Shown in pieces: positions 41,174 to 55,955 of a stretch of DNA of 64,000 nt. How positions within the stretch are numbered: position 1 is the first letter of the stretch; every line of letters begins with the position of its first letter. Source of the DNA: Dryas octopetala (Eukaryota > Streptophyta > Magnoliopsida > Rosales > Rosaceae); contig OY992834.1 in the NCBI GenBank assembly GCA_963921425.1, forward strand, positions 1,550,001 through 1,614,000, read 5' to 3'. A model generated the notes under the pieces. That model was not told where the DNA came from and searched no databases. It saw only the letters and a program-made list of their open reading frames with translations. Position numbers and translations under genes: made by a program.

Positions 41174-43210
41174 ATGAAGGCCATCGCTCCCCTTTCCCGC
41201 CATTTTTCGACAGGCAAACAGCTACAAGCCTTTATATCATCAATTGGAAAAGCTGAATCTGCCCCTCGGGACCCAGCTCTTGCAGGAGAATTATTTGGTA
41301 AAATATTGGATCAATACCCAGATATCAAGACATTGAAGAAACTCCATTCAAACATCGTTGTCAATCAGAATCTCCACCTGGACGCTTCTCTAGGTATCAA
41401 ACTCATGAGAGCTTATGCTGCTTGCGGAGAACCCATAATCACACGCCACGTATTCGATAAAATTCCTGACAAGAATGTCGTCTTCTTTAATGTCATGATC
41501 AGAAGCTATGTGAACAACCATTTGTACCACGATGCTCTTGTTGTTTACAAAACTATGTCTGGCAATGGGTTTGATCCTGATAATTATACATACCCTTGTG
41601 TCCTAAAGGCATGTTCTGGGTCAGATAATTTGTGGGTCGGATTGCAAATCCATGGTGCTGTTGTGAAAGCTGGGCTTGACGTGAATTTGTTTGTTGGGAA
41701 TGGTCTGATTGCTATGTATGGGAAATGCGGTTGTTTAGTAGAGGCTCGGCGCGTCCTTGATGAGATGCCGTGCAGAGATGTGGTTTCTTGTAATTCTATG
41801 GTTGCTGGGTATGCACAAAATGAACGGTTCAACGATGCATTAGAATTTTGTAGGGAAATGGCGGCATTCAGGCTTAAACCAGATGCTGGTACCATGGCAA
41901 GCCTATTCCCAGCTGTGACCAACACTTCATCAGACAATGTTTTGTATGTTAAGGAGATGTTTATGCAATTGGCTAAAAAGAGTTTGGTTTCATGGAATGT
42001 GATGATAGCAGTATATGTTAATAATTCAATGCCGGGTGAAGCAGTTGATATTTTCTTTCAGATGGAGGTGAGTGGAATCGAACCTGATTCAGTCACAATT
42101 GCAAGCGTTCTTCCTGCTTGTGGGGATCTTTCAGCTCTGTTGTTAGGGAAGCGAATTCATGAATATGTTGAGAGGAAGAGACTTAGGCCAAATTTGTTAT
42201 TGGAAAATGCTTTGATTGACATGTATGCTAAGTGTGGATGTTTGCAAGATGCACGAGAAGTGTTTGATGCAATGAAATATAAGGATGTTATATCGTGGAC
42301 TTCAATGATGTCTGCATACGGTAGGTGTGGACAAGGTCATGATGCTGTGGCACTTTTTGAGAAAATGCAAGAATCGGGCCTGAGTCCCGATTCAATTGCC
42401 TTTGTATCAGTTCTTGCTGCTTGCAGCCATGCAGGATTGTGGGAGGAGGGGCAGTATTACTTTAAGTTTATGACTGAAGAGTACAGGGTAGATCCTAGGA
42501 TAGAGCATTGTGCTTGCATGGTAGATCTGTTGGGGCGTGCTGGGAGAGTGGAAGAGGCTTATAGTTTTGTCAAACAGATGCCACTAGAGCCTAATGAAAG
42601 AGTGTGGGGTGCTCTGCTTAGTGCTTGCCGGGTATACTCTAACATGAATGTTGGACTTATAGCCGCTGATCGCCTGTTTCAATTGGCTCCAGAGCAGTCA
42701 GGTTATTATGTCTTGTTATCAAACATTTATGCAAAAGCTGGTAGATGGCAAGATGTCACAACTGTCCGATCAATAATGAAGAGCAGAGGAATCAAGAAAA
42801 TACCTGGTGTCAGCAATGTTGAGCTCAAAGATCGGGTTCACACTTTCCTTGCTGGTGACAGATCACATCCTCAGTCTAAAGAGATATTTGAAGAGTTAGA
42901 TATATTGGTAGGGAAAATGAAGGAGTTGGGTTATGTCCCCGAGACTGATTCCGCTCTTCATGATGTGGAGGAGGAGGAGAAGGAATGCCATCTTGCAGTT
43001 CACAGTGAGAAGTTGGCAATTGTCTTTGCCATTCTGAATACAGAGCCAGGGACACCAATCAGAATTACCAAGAATCTTCGTGTTTGTGGTGATTGTCATA
43101 TTGCTGCTAAGCTCATCTCTAAAATAGCTGAACGCGAAATTTTTGTCAGGGATACTAATCGTTTTCACCATTTCAAGGATGGTATATGCTCTTGTGGAGA
43201 TTATTGGTGA
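41174..43210 (+). CDS. PPR protein, PLS-E-DYW class (At3g49142-like)
   Basis: A single exon of 678 codons. The N-terminus is basic and Ser-rich (MKAIAPLSRHFSTGKQ), as in organelle-targeted proteins. PLS-type repeats run from about residue 55 to 490, with typical text such as NALIDMYAKCGCLQDAREVFD and VLAACSHAGLWEEG. The E region follows, then a DYW domain with the cytidine deaminase-type HSEK motif (about 609), CGDCH and the terminal DYW. This class binds organellar RNA and carries out C-to-U editing; the target site cannot be read from the sequence. All catalytic and zinc residues I checked are present, and the lack of introns is normal for the family. Confidence 0.93.
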   Translation: MKAIAPLSRHFSTGKQLQAFISSIGKAESAPRDPALAGELFGKILDQYPDIKTLKKLHSNIVVNQNLHLDASLGIKLMRAYAACGEPIITRHVFDKIPDKNVVFFNVMIRSYVNNHLYHDALVVYKTMSGNGFDPDNYTYPCVLKACSGSDNLWVGLQIHGAVVKAGLDVNLFVGNGLIAMYGKCGCLVEARRVLDEMPCRDVVSCNSMVAGYAQNERFNDALEFCREMAAFRLKPDAGTMASLFPAVTNTSSDNVLYVKEMFMQLAKKSLVSWNVMIAVYVNNSMPGEAVDIFFQMEVSGIEPDSVTIASVLPACGDLSALLLGKRIHEYVERKRLRPNLLLENALIDMYAKCGCLQDAREVFDAMKYKDVISWTSMMSAYGRCGQGHDAVALFEKMQESGLSPDSIAFVSVLAACSHAGLWEEGQYYFKFMTEEYRVDPRIEHCACMVDLLGRAGRVEEAYSFVKQMPLEPNERVWGALLSACRVYSNMNVGLIAADRLFQLAPEQSGYYVLLSNIYAKAGRWQDVTTVRSIMKSRGIKKIPGVSNVELKDRVHTFLAGDRSHPQSKEIFEELDILVGKMKELGYVPETDSALHDVEEEEKECHLAVHSEKLAIVFAILNTEPGTPIRITKNLRVCGDCHIAAKLISKIAEREIFVRDTNRFHHFKDGICSCGDYW

Positions 43211-44580
43211 GCCTCCACCCACCACTCGCAACATGTTGCCATCCTCGGGACTCCTTAAAGCCTTCAGGTGAAAGACATGAGTAGTTTCTGAGGGAACTAA
43301 ATGAAGGACTGTGAACTGCAATGATAGCACATTATGTGATGATTGTAGAGAACCCTTGCTGGCTGCAAGGATATTGCAAGGCTGTTCATGAGTCAAAAAC
43401 AGATCCTCTAGCTTAGCAATGGGTCAAAAACAGATCCTCTAGCTTATCTGGGCCAACTTCTTTCTGAGTGGGCAAGCAGAAAGCAGTGAGTGATATATTA
43501 TTGCTTCTTGATATTTGTCAATTTCTACTACTGCCAATCAACCAATTTTTCTCATTTATCTGGCCCAATATATTTGGGTGTTCAGTATTGTTTCCGGAGA
43601 ACTGCTTGTGGTTCTACTATGTAAACCAGCCCAGAGGACATTTCCTGACGTTTACTTTTGGCCCAATTCAATTGGGATACAAAAATTTGCCCAGCATAAA
43701 CTTGATTTGGGCCAAAAGTAAATGTCAGGAAATGTCCTGTGGGCTAATTTTGTTTTTTTGTTTTTGTTTTTTATTAATCTCTGGGCTGGTTTGATACTTT
43801 GATGATAATCATGATACTCTAATTCTAATGAGGATCCCAAATTATGATTTTGATCTCTTTTCATTTATTCAATTACCAAAATATAAAAATAAGAATAAAA
43901 GTTACAAAATGGAAATACTCAAATCTTCTCTCATAATTAATTAGATCAAAGTCCTTAGTCATCTGCAAAAGTCCAGATACAGCTATCAAGGAAGTAGTTA
44001 GCAATTTGGTATCTTAATGAATAATGCTGGGAAAATCTTCCTTCAAATGTTGAATACGCCATGCATTTACAAACTTCCAAAGTCCAAACATTCATATGAT
44101 GATAAGGCACCAAGACAGTGTTGATTCTCCACGTATTATTTCTAGATTGTCCCATTTACTTGACTGTATAGATATGACTGTTCATCACATGTTTGTCAAA
44201 TTTGATGGCTTTTACGGTTGTCACCAAGTTAGACTGAGGTACACAGTTAATCTCCCAGTTTGCATGCTAGCTACAACTTCTCTGGAATTAACTTCTTCCA
44301 GAAAGAGCTTTCAACGTTTCCTACAAGCTAGAATATACTTTTATCTTGAAAGCATACAAGTCTACACCCAGAAGTACTTCTCCCATAAAGTCCTGTCCCT
44401 GGTTTTGATTGCCTTGATTAACGGGATATACATTGTGGAAATTGTGAAGTGAAACTTGGACTAAACATCGCAGACCAGATTTTTAATTTCCACAGAAGAA
44501 TGGCAACAATTTTTAACCAGCAAGACACGTTTATCCTACTTTTCTTCCCTAAAGCTCTGGACTGACATGGCCCCTGCACC
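43211..44580. other. Spacer before the chitinase cluster
   Basis: Contains the 3' end of the PPR gene, a 24-base direct repeat pair (43392-43415 and 43423-43446), one MITE-like element (annotated separately) and otherwise AT-rich sequence. Short open frames near 44100-44450 have no family resemblance. Confidence 0.5.
43623..43792. mobile_element. Nested inverted-repeat element, about 170 bases
   Basis: Outer ends AAACCAGCCCAG and CTGGGCTGGTTT are perfect inverted copies. Inside, AGGACATTTCCTGACGTTTA (43635) pairs with TAAATGTCAGGAAATGTCCT (43719-43738) and the pairing continues through TTTTGGCCCAA. The right side has an extra T-rich stretch of about 40 bases between the two pairs. It is probably a small MITE. 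Confidence 0.6.
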
Positions 44581-44588
44581 TATAAATA
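44581..44588 (+). promoter_or_regulatory. TATA box of the first chitinase gene
   Basis: TATAAATA lies 61-68 bases before the ATG at 44649, a normal plant distance. Confidence 0.6.
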
Positions 44589-44612
44589 TGTGTACCCTCT
44601 CCAGCATTTTGA

Positions 44613-45536
<924 letters not shown>

Positions 45537-46563
45537 TTAACTCGCTGCCAAGCTAGCTAGCTTTGTCTACACTATAGCACTGCGTGTATTTATGACAATA
45601 AAACATGTCCGCATGTACTCATTTTTCAGATGAATAAAATAAAATATTTTTCATTGTGTATTAACTAGAATTACTCTAGTTTCCTATGTTTGGTACTAGG
45701 ATTGAAGATATTAGTATATTAATTACCAAAAAGCAGGCCGAGGAATTGAATAAGGTGTGCTACGTACATGTTAGGTTTGAAATTCACATCGCGCGCAATT
45801 AATTAATTGGTACTTAAGTTACAGTAATTAATTGACACCTGTCACTGCAATTTATAAACTATTAGGGGTAATCCATGCCGGTGGCACATTTAAAGGGAAA
45901 ATTAATTTCCTTAATTAAGAGAAAATTAATTAAAAAAGTTGAATGTTAAAGGGAAATTAATTAAGAAAAGAGAGACGGCAAACCAATTCTCATAGATGTA
46001 AAAAATAAATTTGAGAAATAGATAATGTACCATTGGAAAGTCGAAATGATCTCAGCCATTCGGACCCAGAGATAAATTTTAGAATTCAAAAACCGTTCTG
46101 TTTTATTATATAGATTAATTACAAATGCAGTAAGGCATACTTAAGGTATTTAATATGACTATACGAGAGACAACACATTTAATGGTTAAATTTAAAAAAA
46201 TTAAATTTATTAAAGTAAATCTAACCATTAACGATTTATTTATCACATGACTTATTAATTTATTGATCACCATGAGATCCACTTGCACAAATGAGTTTTA
46301 TACGTGTCTCATCTCTTTGAGAAATATGATCAACAATATAGTTAATAAATACGATACAAATAAAAGTTATTTTCCTGCAAACTTCATCTTATCCATAAAC
46401 TTATAGAGCACTCAAATTAGCTAGCTCCTGTACAAAGAACCTATTCGATCATGATCAACTTTGGAGAGAAGCCAATCCAGATTCATATATTCCGCAGTTA
46501 CACAAAATTAAGAATTTTTCCCAGCAGGTAGTGGATAAGCGCGCATTAACCTTAATGTCTTTA
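45537..46563. other. Spacer between chitinase genes
   Basis: AT-rich. From about 46380 it matches the upstream region of the A2 gene (from about 51188), which marks the left edge of the duplicated unit. No gene is seen. Confidence 0.6.
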
Positions 46564-46617
46564 GGTCAACGGTATGTGAATTAAGCAAACCATGTCATTG
46601 CTCCTTAATTATAAAAG
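46564..46617 (+). promoter_or_regulatory. Promoter of A1: W-box core and TATA box
   Basis: GGTCAAC at about 46564 contains a W-box core (TTGACC on the other strand), the usual WRKY site. TATAAAAG lies at 46610-46617, about 66 bases before the ATG. Both are kept in the A2 promoter. Confidence 0.5.
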
Positions 46618-46673
46618 GAGCAACGTACCCCTTCGTGAGTGTTGACATCAAGAAATTAAGCACAAAACTCTAG

Positions 46674-47595
<922 letters not shown>

Positions 47596-48837
47596 CTCAA
47601 TCTGTACTTCCATGCTTTGGCCAACTATAAATAACTATAGTAATTAATGAATAAATTGGATATTATGTTATTCATTATTATTTGTACTATCTCAAATAAT
47701 TATGTATCTTTTTAATAAAAGATGATAAGTTGAGATAGAAGTATAATGTGAATATACTTATAGTTTGGGTGTTTTGATTGGATATCGATATTGTTCCAAG
47801 AAATTTTGTGAATTTGATTATTGTTTAAGTGAGTCAATTAATGTTTGTTTGTGGGAGTCAATTAATGTTCGTTTATAATCATCGGTGTAATTAAGAAGGT
47901 TGGAATATATTTGACCAGTCAGGGGTCGATGAATGCTGGACGGGGTAGGGCATTCTGCCGGACAGTGTTTATTTGACTTTCATTATCAATAACTAAAAAA
48001 GGTCTACTTCGATAGACCATTTGTCCTGTTCCAGTCCGCACCATTATAGATGATCATCAAGAATCCAGCTAGATATATAATAATAACATTAAGAAATAGA
48101 GCAAGAATTCCAAGAAACAGTAGCCTTCAAGGGAAAGGCATCCAATATAAACACGGTCAACTTGAAAACATTATATAAACAATATCATTTATTTATTTTA
48201 TTAAGAGAAGATATCTTCTAATTAAGCTACCCTAACAACTACATTACCATGCCAATTTAAATAAATAACTTCGTGTCAATGTATATTTAAGAAATGTCCA
48301 GCAAAATCTCCCCTGCAGCGTAGTCAAGGCATTTTAATGAGTCATTTGATAGGTCCCTGTATATGGGACATGCGTATAAGGAATGTAATGGGGTGGCTGA
48401 GGGTTTGGCTAGTTTTGGGCTCAGCGCAGGTGTTGGACTTGCTTTTCCCCACGTTGTGTTAGGTTCGTTTATTTATGCTGGGCCTTTGGTCCCCTAATGT
48501 ACCAAACAAAGTTATGCTCAAACAACTATTGGCTATTGCCTTTGTGATGGAGCAATATTTTAGAGAAAAAGTAAATCAAGAACGCCTTCTTTTCTCTTTT
48601 TATATATATATATATATATATCTATATATATGCAAGACGGCCTAATTAAAGAGCAGTAGAGCACTCAAATTAGCTCCCAAAGTAAAACCTATTCCAGTTA
48701 ACACAAAACAAAGAATTTCTCCGAAATAGTGTACATAGTGGACCAGCATTAATCTTGTCTTTATATTATAGGTGAACGGAATGTGAGGCAAACCTTGTGA
48801 TTGGTCGAATTTTCAAGTCCGTGAGCACTCCAACCCT
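47596..48837. other. A1-B1 spacer
   Basis: Holds the A1 3' flank, intron-like sequence from the pyruvate kinase gene (about 48110-48290), the exon 11 remnant annotated separately, and a TA repeat near 48600-48630. It preserves the empty sites of the three elements inserted in the A2-B2 spacer. Confidence 0.7.
48297..48390 (-). pseudogene. Remnant of pyruvate kinase exon 11 (copy 1)
   Basis: Matches the 3' part of exon 11 of the intact gene (58660-58768) in the same orientation, sharing TGCAG, GTCAAGGCATT and ATATGGGACAT. A block of about 14-20 bases is missing or replaced, and the splice donor is lost (TCCCC where the gene has TCACC on the plus strand). Confidence 0.8.
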
Positions 48838-48845
48838 TATAAAAG
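48838..48845 (+). promoter_or_regulatory. TATA box of B1
   Basis: TATAAAAG about 80 bases before ATG 48924. A CCAAT-type ATTGGTC lies some 36 bases further up. Confidence 0.6.
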
Positions 48846-48905
48846 GAGCAACCGCTGGATGAGTCTTAAGAACAAAAAAGCACAAAAACACTAGTCCTGT
48901 ATTGA

Positions 48906-49823
<918 letters not shown>

Positions 49824-50848
49824 CTTTCTTTGTAGTTTGTCGTTCCATGCTTTGGTAATTCCAAATAATAATAATAAATAAATCAGATATCGTTATCCTT
49901 TCAAGATACTTGTGGATTTGATCACTGTTTTTGGTCAAAAGTCAATTATTGTTTATGATCATTGGTTGTATTAATTAGGAATGTTGGAATTTCACTAGTT
50001 AGGGTTCGATGAATATTATGGGGTAGGGCCTTCAGGTGAAGAGTGAAGACACCCGTGGACATTTTGTTTGACTTTCATCATCAATAACAGTAAGAAAGGT
50101 CTACTTAATTCATTGGTCCATCTCAAGTCCAACCATTTCAAGTTATCACCAAGATAACATTAAGGGAGGGTGTATTCAATCAATAATTCAATGAATTTTG
50201 TAAATTTTTTTTAAGTGATAAATTTTGATGGAGTCCAGCTATGAATTTTTATTTACTTTCATATATAGACTTCATATAAACTTTTATAAAATTCTACAGA
50301 CTCCATATTATAGACGTTCGCAAAATTATATAGAGCTCATGGAATTTGACAAACTTTTTTTTATGAATTTATCTAATTAACACACTTAATAAATAAAAAA
50401 TCAAGGACAATAAAACTATGGATTCAAAGTAGATTACTGTAGATTATTTGGGTTCATTGTTTAGATTATTGTCGGCTTTTCAACAGTAGATTATTGAATC
50501 CATTGTCCCCCTATACTTGATGAATCCATTCGTCCATCTACTTTGAATCCATCGGTTCCCATTCTAAAAAGACAATGGATGAATCAATGGATGCCAAATT
50601 TATAATAACAAGTTATAAAACGTTCACTCACTGTGCTATTAAAACATACATGATACATCCAATTCATTAAAAGGGAAAAAAATCACAGTACAAAAATAGC
50701 ATAGAAGACGACAGAAAGCAACGAAACAAGAAGAAATCACGTCAATTCCACTGGAAGTACAACAGAAACCCTATGAACCATTTGAAATTATGGTGGGGCA
50801 AAGGGCAGATAAACTAAGTTATGCGGGCTCTCCCATCTCGAATTACAT
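49824..50848. other. B1 downstream flank
   Basis: About 49830-50165 matches the flank of B2. From 50165 to about 50590 is sequence absent at the same place after B2, starting GGGAGGGTGTATTCAATCA, with repeated GAATCCAT/ATGGATGAATC words; it may be a non-autonomous insertion but I found no clean ends. From 50597 the match to the pyruvate kinase 3' flank resumes. Confidence 0.6.
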
Positions 50849-50940
50849 TTAGACTGGAGCCGCCAAATAGGTTGTCTGCCACTCTGAACGAGTGCTACCT
50901 CTTCGTCTTCGCCTTCCTTCACCAACCCTTGCTAGCTTCT
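50849..50940 (-). pseudogene. Remnant of pyruvate kinase exon 12
   Basis: Copy of the last exon of the gene at 58251-58358. It shares GACTGGAGCCGCCAAAT and GGTTGTCTGCCACTCTGAAC but lacks about 28 bases that encode the last codons and the stop, and has a few small insertions. Intron-like sequence follows to about 51187, where the A2 promoter begins abruptly. Confidence 0.88.
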
Positions 50941-51361
50941 GTATAAGATATATATACCAAGAATTACATTATCAATGTGACATGATCAAATGGTTAACTA
51001 TAAATCCATTTTACAAGGGCTTTCAAATAGTTACATTGCTGGTTAGTCCCAAAATACAGCATTGGCTAGTGGCTAAAAGCAAAAATATGTCTTATAAAAA
51101 AAAATAAAGGAAAATTCGGATCCTACCAAGATAAATCCAAGAATGGACCCTTCAAGGGAAAGGCATCCAATATAAACAGGCTAACTTCGTCTTATCTGTA
51201 TACTTAAAGAGCACTCAAATTAGCTGGCTCCTGTACAAGAACCTATTCATGATCAACTTTGGAGAGAAACCTATTCAGATCCATATATTCCGCAGTTACG
51301 CAAAATTAAGAATTTCTCCTAGGTACTGGATAAGCATTAATTAATTACCTTAATGTCTTTA

Positions 51362-51411
51362 GGTCAACTGTATGTGAATTAAGCAAACCATGTCATTGCT
51401 CTTTATAAAAA
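51362..51411 (+). promoter_or_regulatory. Promoter of A2: W-box core and TATA box
   Basis: GGTCAACT at about 51362 gives a W-box core on the other strand. TATAAAAA lies at 51404-51411, about 53-60 bases before the ATG. The layout is the same as in A1. Confidence 0.5.
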
Positions 51412-51445
51412 GAGCAACCGCTTCATGAGTTTTGACATCAATTGA

Positions 51446-52366
<921 letters not shown>

Positions 52367-52610
52367 CTCTGTCGTAGTTCCATGCTTTGGCCAACTATAA
52401 ATAACTATAGTAATGAATAAATTGGATATTATGTTATCCATTATTAATTTGTACCATTTTAAATAATTATGTATCTTTTTAATAACAGATGATAAGTTGA
52501 GATGGAAGTATAATATGAATATGTCATGTAATAAGTATATGCTAATAAAAGTCGTTTTACGTACTCCATTATCAGAAGTGTATGACTTTTGATAATAGTA
52601 ATAAATAAAG
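52367..52610. other. A2 downstream flank with a chitinase tail relic
   Basis: After the A2 3' flank, about 52562-52610 resembles the end of a B-type chitinase (ACTCCATTATC then AAGTGTATGACTTT and an ATAAATAAA run). It may be the trace of a further lost copy. Confidence 0.45.
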
Positions 52611-52810
52611 ATGTTAATAATTATAAACCCCCTAGTTAGAGATAAAATCTCTCATAACCTCCACCCAAAATCTAACTCTCTTATAACCCCCAATCTTACA
52701 CTTAATATTTTCCTAAACCCCCTAGTCAACTAATACCCAGTCAACTTTGACTCCCCATATTTTAATTTTCCAGTTTTACCCCTTTTGTTTTATTTTCATT
52801 TTCAGCCAAC

Positions 52811-52847
<37 letters not shown>

Positions 52848-54610
52848 CTCTCATATCTGTTGCCTCTCTCCCCTCTGCGTCTCTCTCTCTCTCTCCCCGC
52901 TGCTGTCGCCGGCGCGTGCGCCGCCGTCTGGCGACGGTTGCCGGCGAGACCGGTCCCATCACACTCGCCTCTCCTTCCTCTTCTTCCCTATGCCCTCCAC
53001 GTGCCGTGAAACTAAACGTCGACGCCAGATTGGGTCTAAGCAGATCTGAGCTCTCTCGCCGGCGATCCGTCAATTCCGGCGGCGACGAGGTGTCGGACCG
53101 GTTGGGTTCTTCTCGCCTCTTCCTCTTCAGTCTCTCCATGCCATTTCCTCACTCCGACCACCACTGGGCACGGCTTTTGCGAAGCTACAAAGCTGCGGCT
53201 TCTCCGACGGTTTTTGGGCCGATTTCGGTGGTGTTTTCTGTCGATCCAGGTATCAATCTTTGTCCCTTCGACCTGCTCTTGCTATTGGTTGGGTTGTTTT
53301 AACTCAAATCTTGGTTTTCAGGTTGGTTTGCCGCTGCAACCGCTAGATCCACCACTTGTGGCAGCGGGTTGGGTGTTTTTTTTTGCTGTTCAGCCTCCCC
53401 CGAATCCTAAAAGCTCAATTCGAGGTCCGAGAATATTTTTGGGTGAGTTATGTAATTTTCTGTGTGTTGATTGGGGCTGGGCAGCCACCGTGTGTGGTGG
53501 TCACCGCCCGACTCGGCCGTTGAACGATCAATTTTATGAACCCTGTTTGATTTGTTGAACTGTCTGGTCTTAAACAGGTACCTCGGCGATTAAAAAGTGC
53601 AACTAAATTCAACAAATTCAGTTTCAGTTTCTAGCTTAATTAGTGTAACTGTGTAAATTCAGTTTCAGTTCTAGAAAATTTAGTTTTACTTTCTGAAAAT
53701 TCAGTTTCACCCCAAATTCAGTTCTAGCTTAATTATGTTAATCGGATAGAAATGTGGGTTTTTTAATTGATTTATAAGTATATACAAATTTACTTAATTT
53801 ATTGATAAACAGTTTCAGTTCGTAAAACAGTTTCAGTTCTTGAAACAGTTTCAGTTCGTGAAACATGAGTTTTAAATGAACTTTGAATGAAATTATGGTT
53901 ATGAAATATGATGAATCAAATTTGCAGGTAGAAACAGATCGAGGCAGTGGCGACTGTCGTGTACTCGTCGCGCGTGAGGTGATCGGACGACGTTGTATTG
54001 TTGGCTACTCCTCTCATCTCAATGACTTATTGTATTGTTGGTTTTTTTTTGATAAGGTTGCTGTGTTCTTTTTAGTGAAACAGAATTCAGTAAAGGTGTA
54101 ACTGTTTTAGTGAAGTGTAATTGTTTTAGTAAATGTGTAATTGTTTTTTAATTAAGGTGTAATTGCATTTTAGTCGAGGTGTAATTATTTCATCACTTTA
54201 TTCAGTTTCAGTAAGTGAATTCATAACTGAATTCTTCAATTTAGTGTAACTGAATTTCTGAAATTCAATTTCAGTGTAATTGAATTCTTGAAAATTTTTG
54301 AAATTCAGTTTCAGTGTAACTGAATTTTTGAAATTCAGTTTTAGTGTAATGAAATTCAATTTCAGTGTTTGATTTTAGTTTTAGTGAAATATTGAGTTTT
54401 AGCAAAAACTTCAATTCAAAAAAAAAAAAAAAAAAAAAACAGTTTCACCAAAATATAGTTACAGTGACGTCAGCATGTGTCAGTATGCGTCAGCGCGCGT
54501 CAGAAGGGTAATTTAGAATTATAAGTTTTAGGGGGTTTTGAAAGAGTTTCTAGATGGGTGGGGGTTTAGACAAATTTTTTTGGTGAGTAGAGTGTTTAAA
54601 ATTAGGCACT
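52611..54610. mobile_element. Non-autonomous Mutator-like element, 2.0 kb (Pack-MULE candidate)
   Basis: The 10-base word ATAAATAAAG lies directly on both sides (52601-52610 and 54611-54620), a target-site duplication of the size Mutator elements make. The ends are weakly inverted (ATGTTAATAATTATAAAC against AGTGCCTAATTTTAAAC read from the right). Inside is a CT repeat (52810-52843), a GC-rich stretch with plant-exon character (about 52900-53230), and a long repetitive part rich in CAGTTTCAGT (53600-54400), ending in an A run at 54420. No transposase is seen. The same place in the A1-B1 spacer (about 47755) lacks it. Confidence 0.65.
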
Positions 54611-54620
54611 ATAAATAAAG

Positions 54621-55198
54621 GGGATCCAGAAGTGATCATTTTATCCCTATAATTTGGGTGTTTTGATTGGATATCGTTATTGTTCCAAAAATTTATTTTG
54701 TGAATTTGTTATTGTTTAGGAGAGTCAATTAATGTAATTTGTTTATAATCATTGGTGTAATTATGAATGCTGGACGGGGTAGGGCATTCTGCTGGACAAT
54801 GTTTATTTGACTTTCATTATCAATAACTAAAAAAAGGTTTACTTCGATAGACCATTTGTCCTGTTCCAGTCCCCACCATTACAGATGATCATCAAGAATC
54901 CAAGCTAGATATATAATAATAACATATTAACATTAATAAATAGAGCAAGATTTCCAAGAAATGGTACCCTTCAAGGAAAGGCACCCAATATAAATATGGT
55001 CAACTTGAAAACATCATATAAATAATGTCATTTTTTTATTTATTATTATTATTAAGAAAAGATGATCCAACTTGAGTGTAGAAGGACAATTTAACGATTT
55101 TTCTAATTGAGCTACCCTAACAAGTAACAACTACATTACCATACCCTAACAAGTAACAACTACCCAAAATAAATAACTTCGTGTCAATGTATATTTAA
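54621..55198. other. A2-B2 spacer
   Basis: Matches 47755-48296 of unit 1, including pyruvate kinase intron-like sequence. No gene is seen. Confidence 0.65.
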
Positions 55199-55295
55199 GA
55201 AATGTCCAGCAAAACCTCACCTGCAGCATAGTTAAGGCATTTTAATGAGTCATTTGAGAGGTCCATATACATGTATATGGGACATGCGTATAAGG
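55199..55295 (-). pseudogene. Remnant of pyruvate kinase exon 11 (copy 2)
   Basis: Same remnant as at 48297. Here the old splice donor (plus-strand CTCACC) is still present, but the exon has the same internal loss and is cut off from any other exon. Confidence 0.8.
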
Positions 55296-55312
55296 AATGG
55301 AATGGGATGGCT

Positions 55313-55717
55313 AGGCCTGAGCATCGGGCAGGTCGGTCGGCTTGGAGCCCAACCCATCTTCGACTAAACGGGTCGGTGAGAGTCTGCTCGGGTCTTTGTT
55401 GGGGACGAGTTGGAAGTAGTCGGAAACGGCTTGGCCGAGAAAGAGGAGAAGACTGAGGAGAAGAGAGGAGAGAAGGGAGAAAAGAGAAGAGAGAAGAGAG
55501 AGGTTTCCCTAAGTTCAAACCTCCTGCAACTCACCCTCTCCTGCAACTCTCTGTCTCTCGCTTGTCACTCTCTCTCGTGGCTCGGCTCGGCTTCGGCGGG
55601 CGGTAGAGGACGGAACCCGCCATCCGAACCGCCTCTATCGGGGTGGGTCGGCTTGAGGCTAAACGGCCGGCGGTGGGGTTGGAGTCGCGGGTCGGACGGG
55701 TTGATGCCCACCCCTAA
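55313..55717. mobile_element. hAT-like non-autonomous element, 405 bases
   Basis: The inserted DNA is flanked by GGATGGCT (55305-55312) and GGGTGGCT (55718-55725), an 8-base target duplication with one change, as made by hAT elements. The right end read on the minus strand starts TTAGGGGTGGGCAT, close to the TAGGGGTGGGCA end common in plant hAT MITEs; the left end is AGGCCTGAGCATCGGG. It is GC-rich and codes for nothing. Unit 1 shows the empty site near 48400. Confidence 0.75.
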
Positions 55718-55955
55718 GGGTGGCTGAGGGTTTAGCTAGTTTTGGGCTCAGCGTTGATTTGGGCTTGCAGATGTTGTACTTGCTTTTCCCCACGTTGTGT
55801 TAGGTTCGTTTATTTGTGTTGGGCCTTTGGCCCCCTAATGTACCAAACAAAGTTATGCTCGAACAACTATTGGCTATTGCCTTTGTGATGGAGCAATATT
55901 TTAGAGCAAAAGTAAATCAAGAACGCCTTTTTTTCTCTTTTTATATATATATATA

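Noticed and set aside
44096..44452. 118-codon frame before the chitinase cluster
   Set aside because: No family match, poor codon character, and no promoter or splice support.
52747..53558. Several Ser- or Arg-rich open frames in the 2.0 kb element
   Set aside because: They start in a CT repeat, overlap on both strands and have no recognisable domain; probably captured exon debris.
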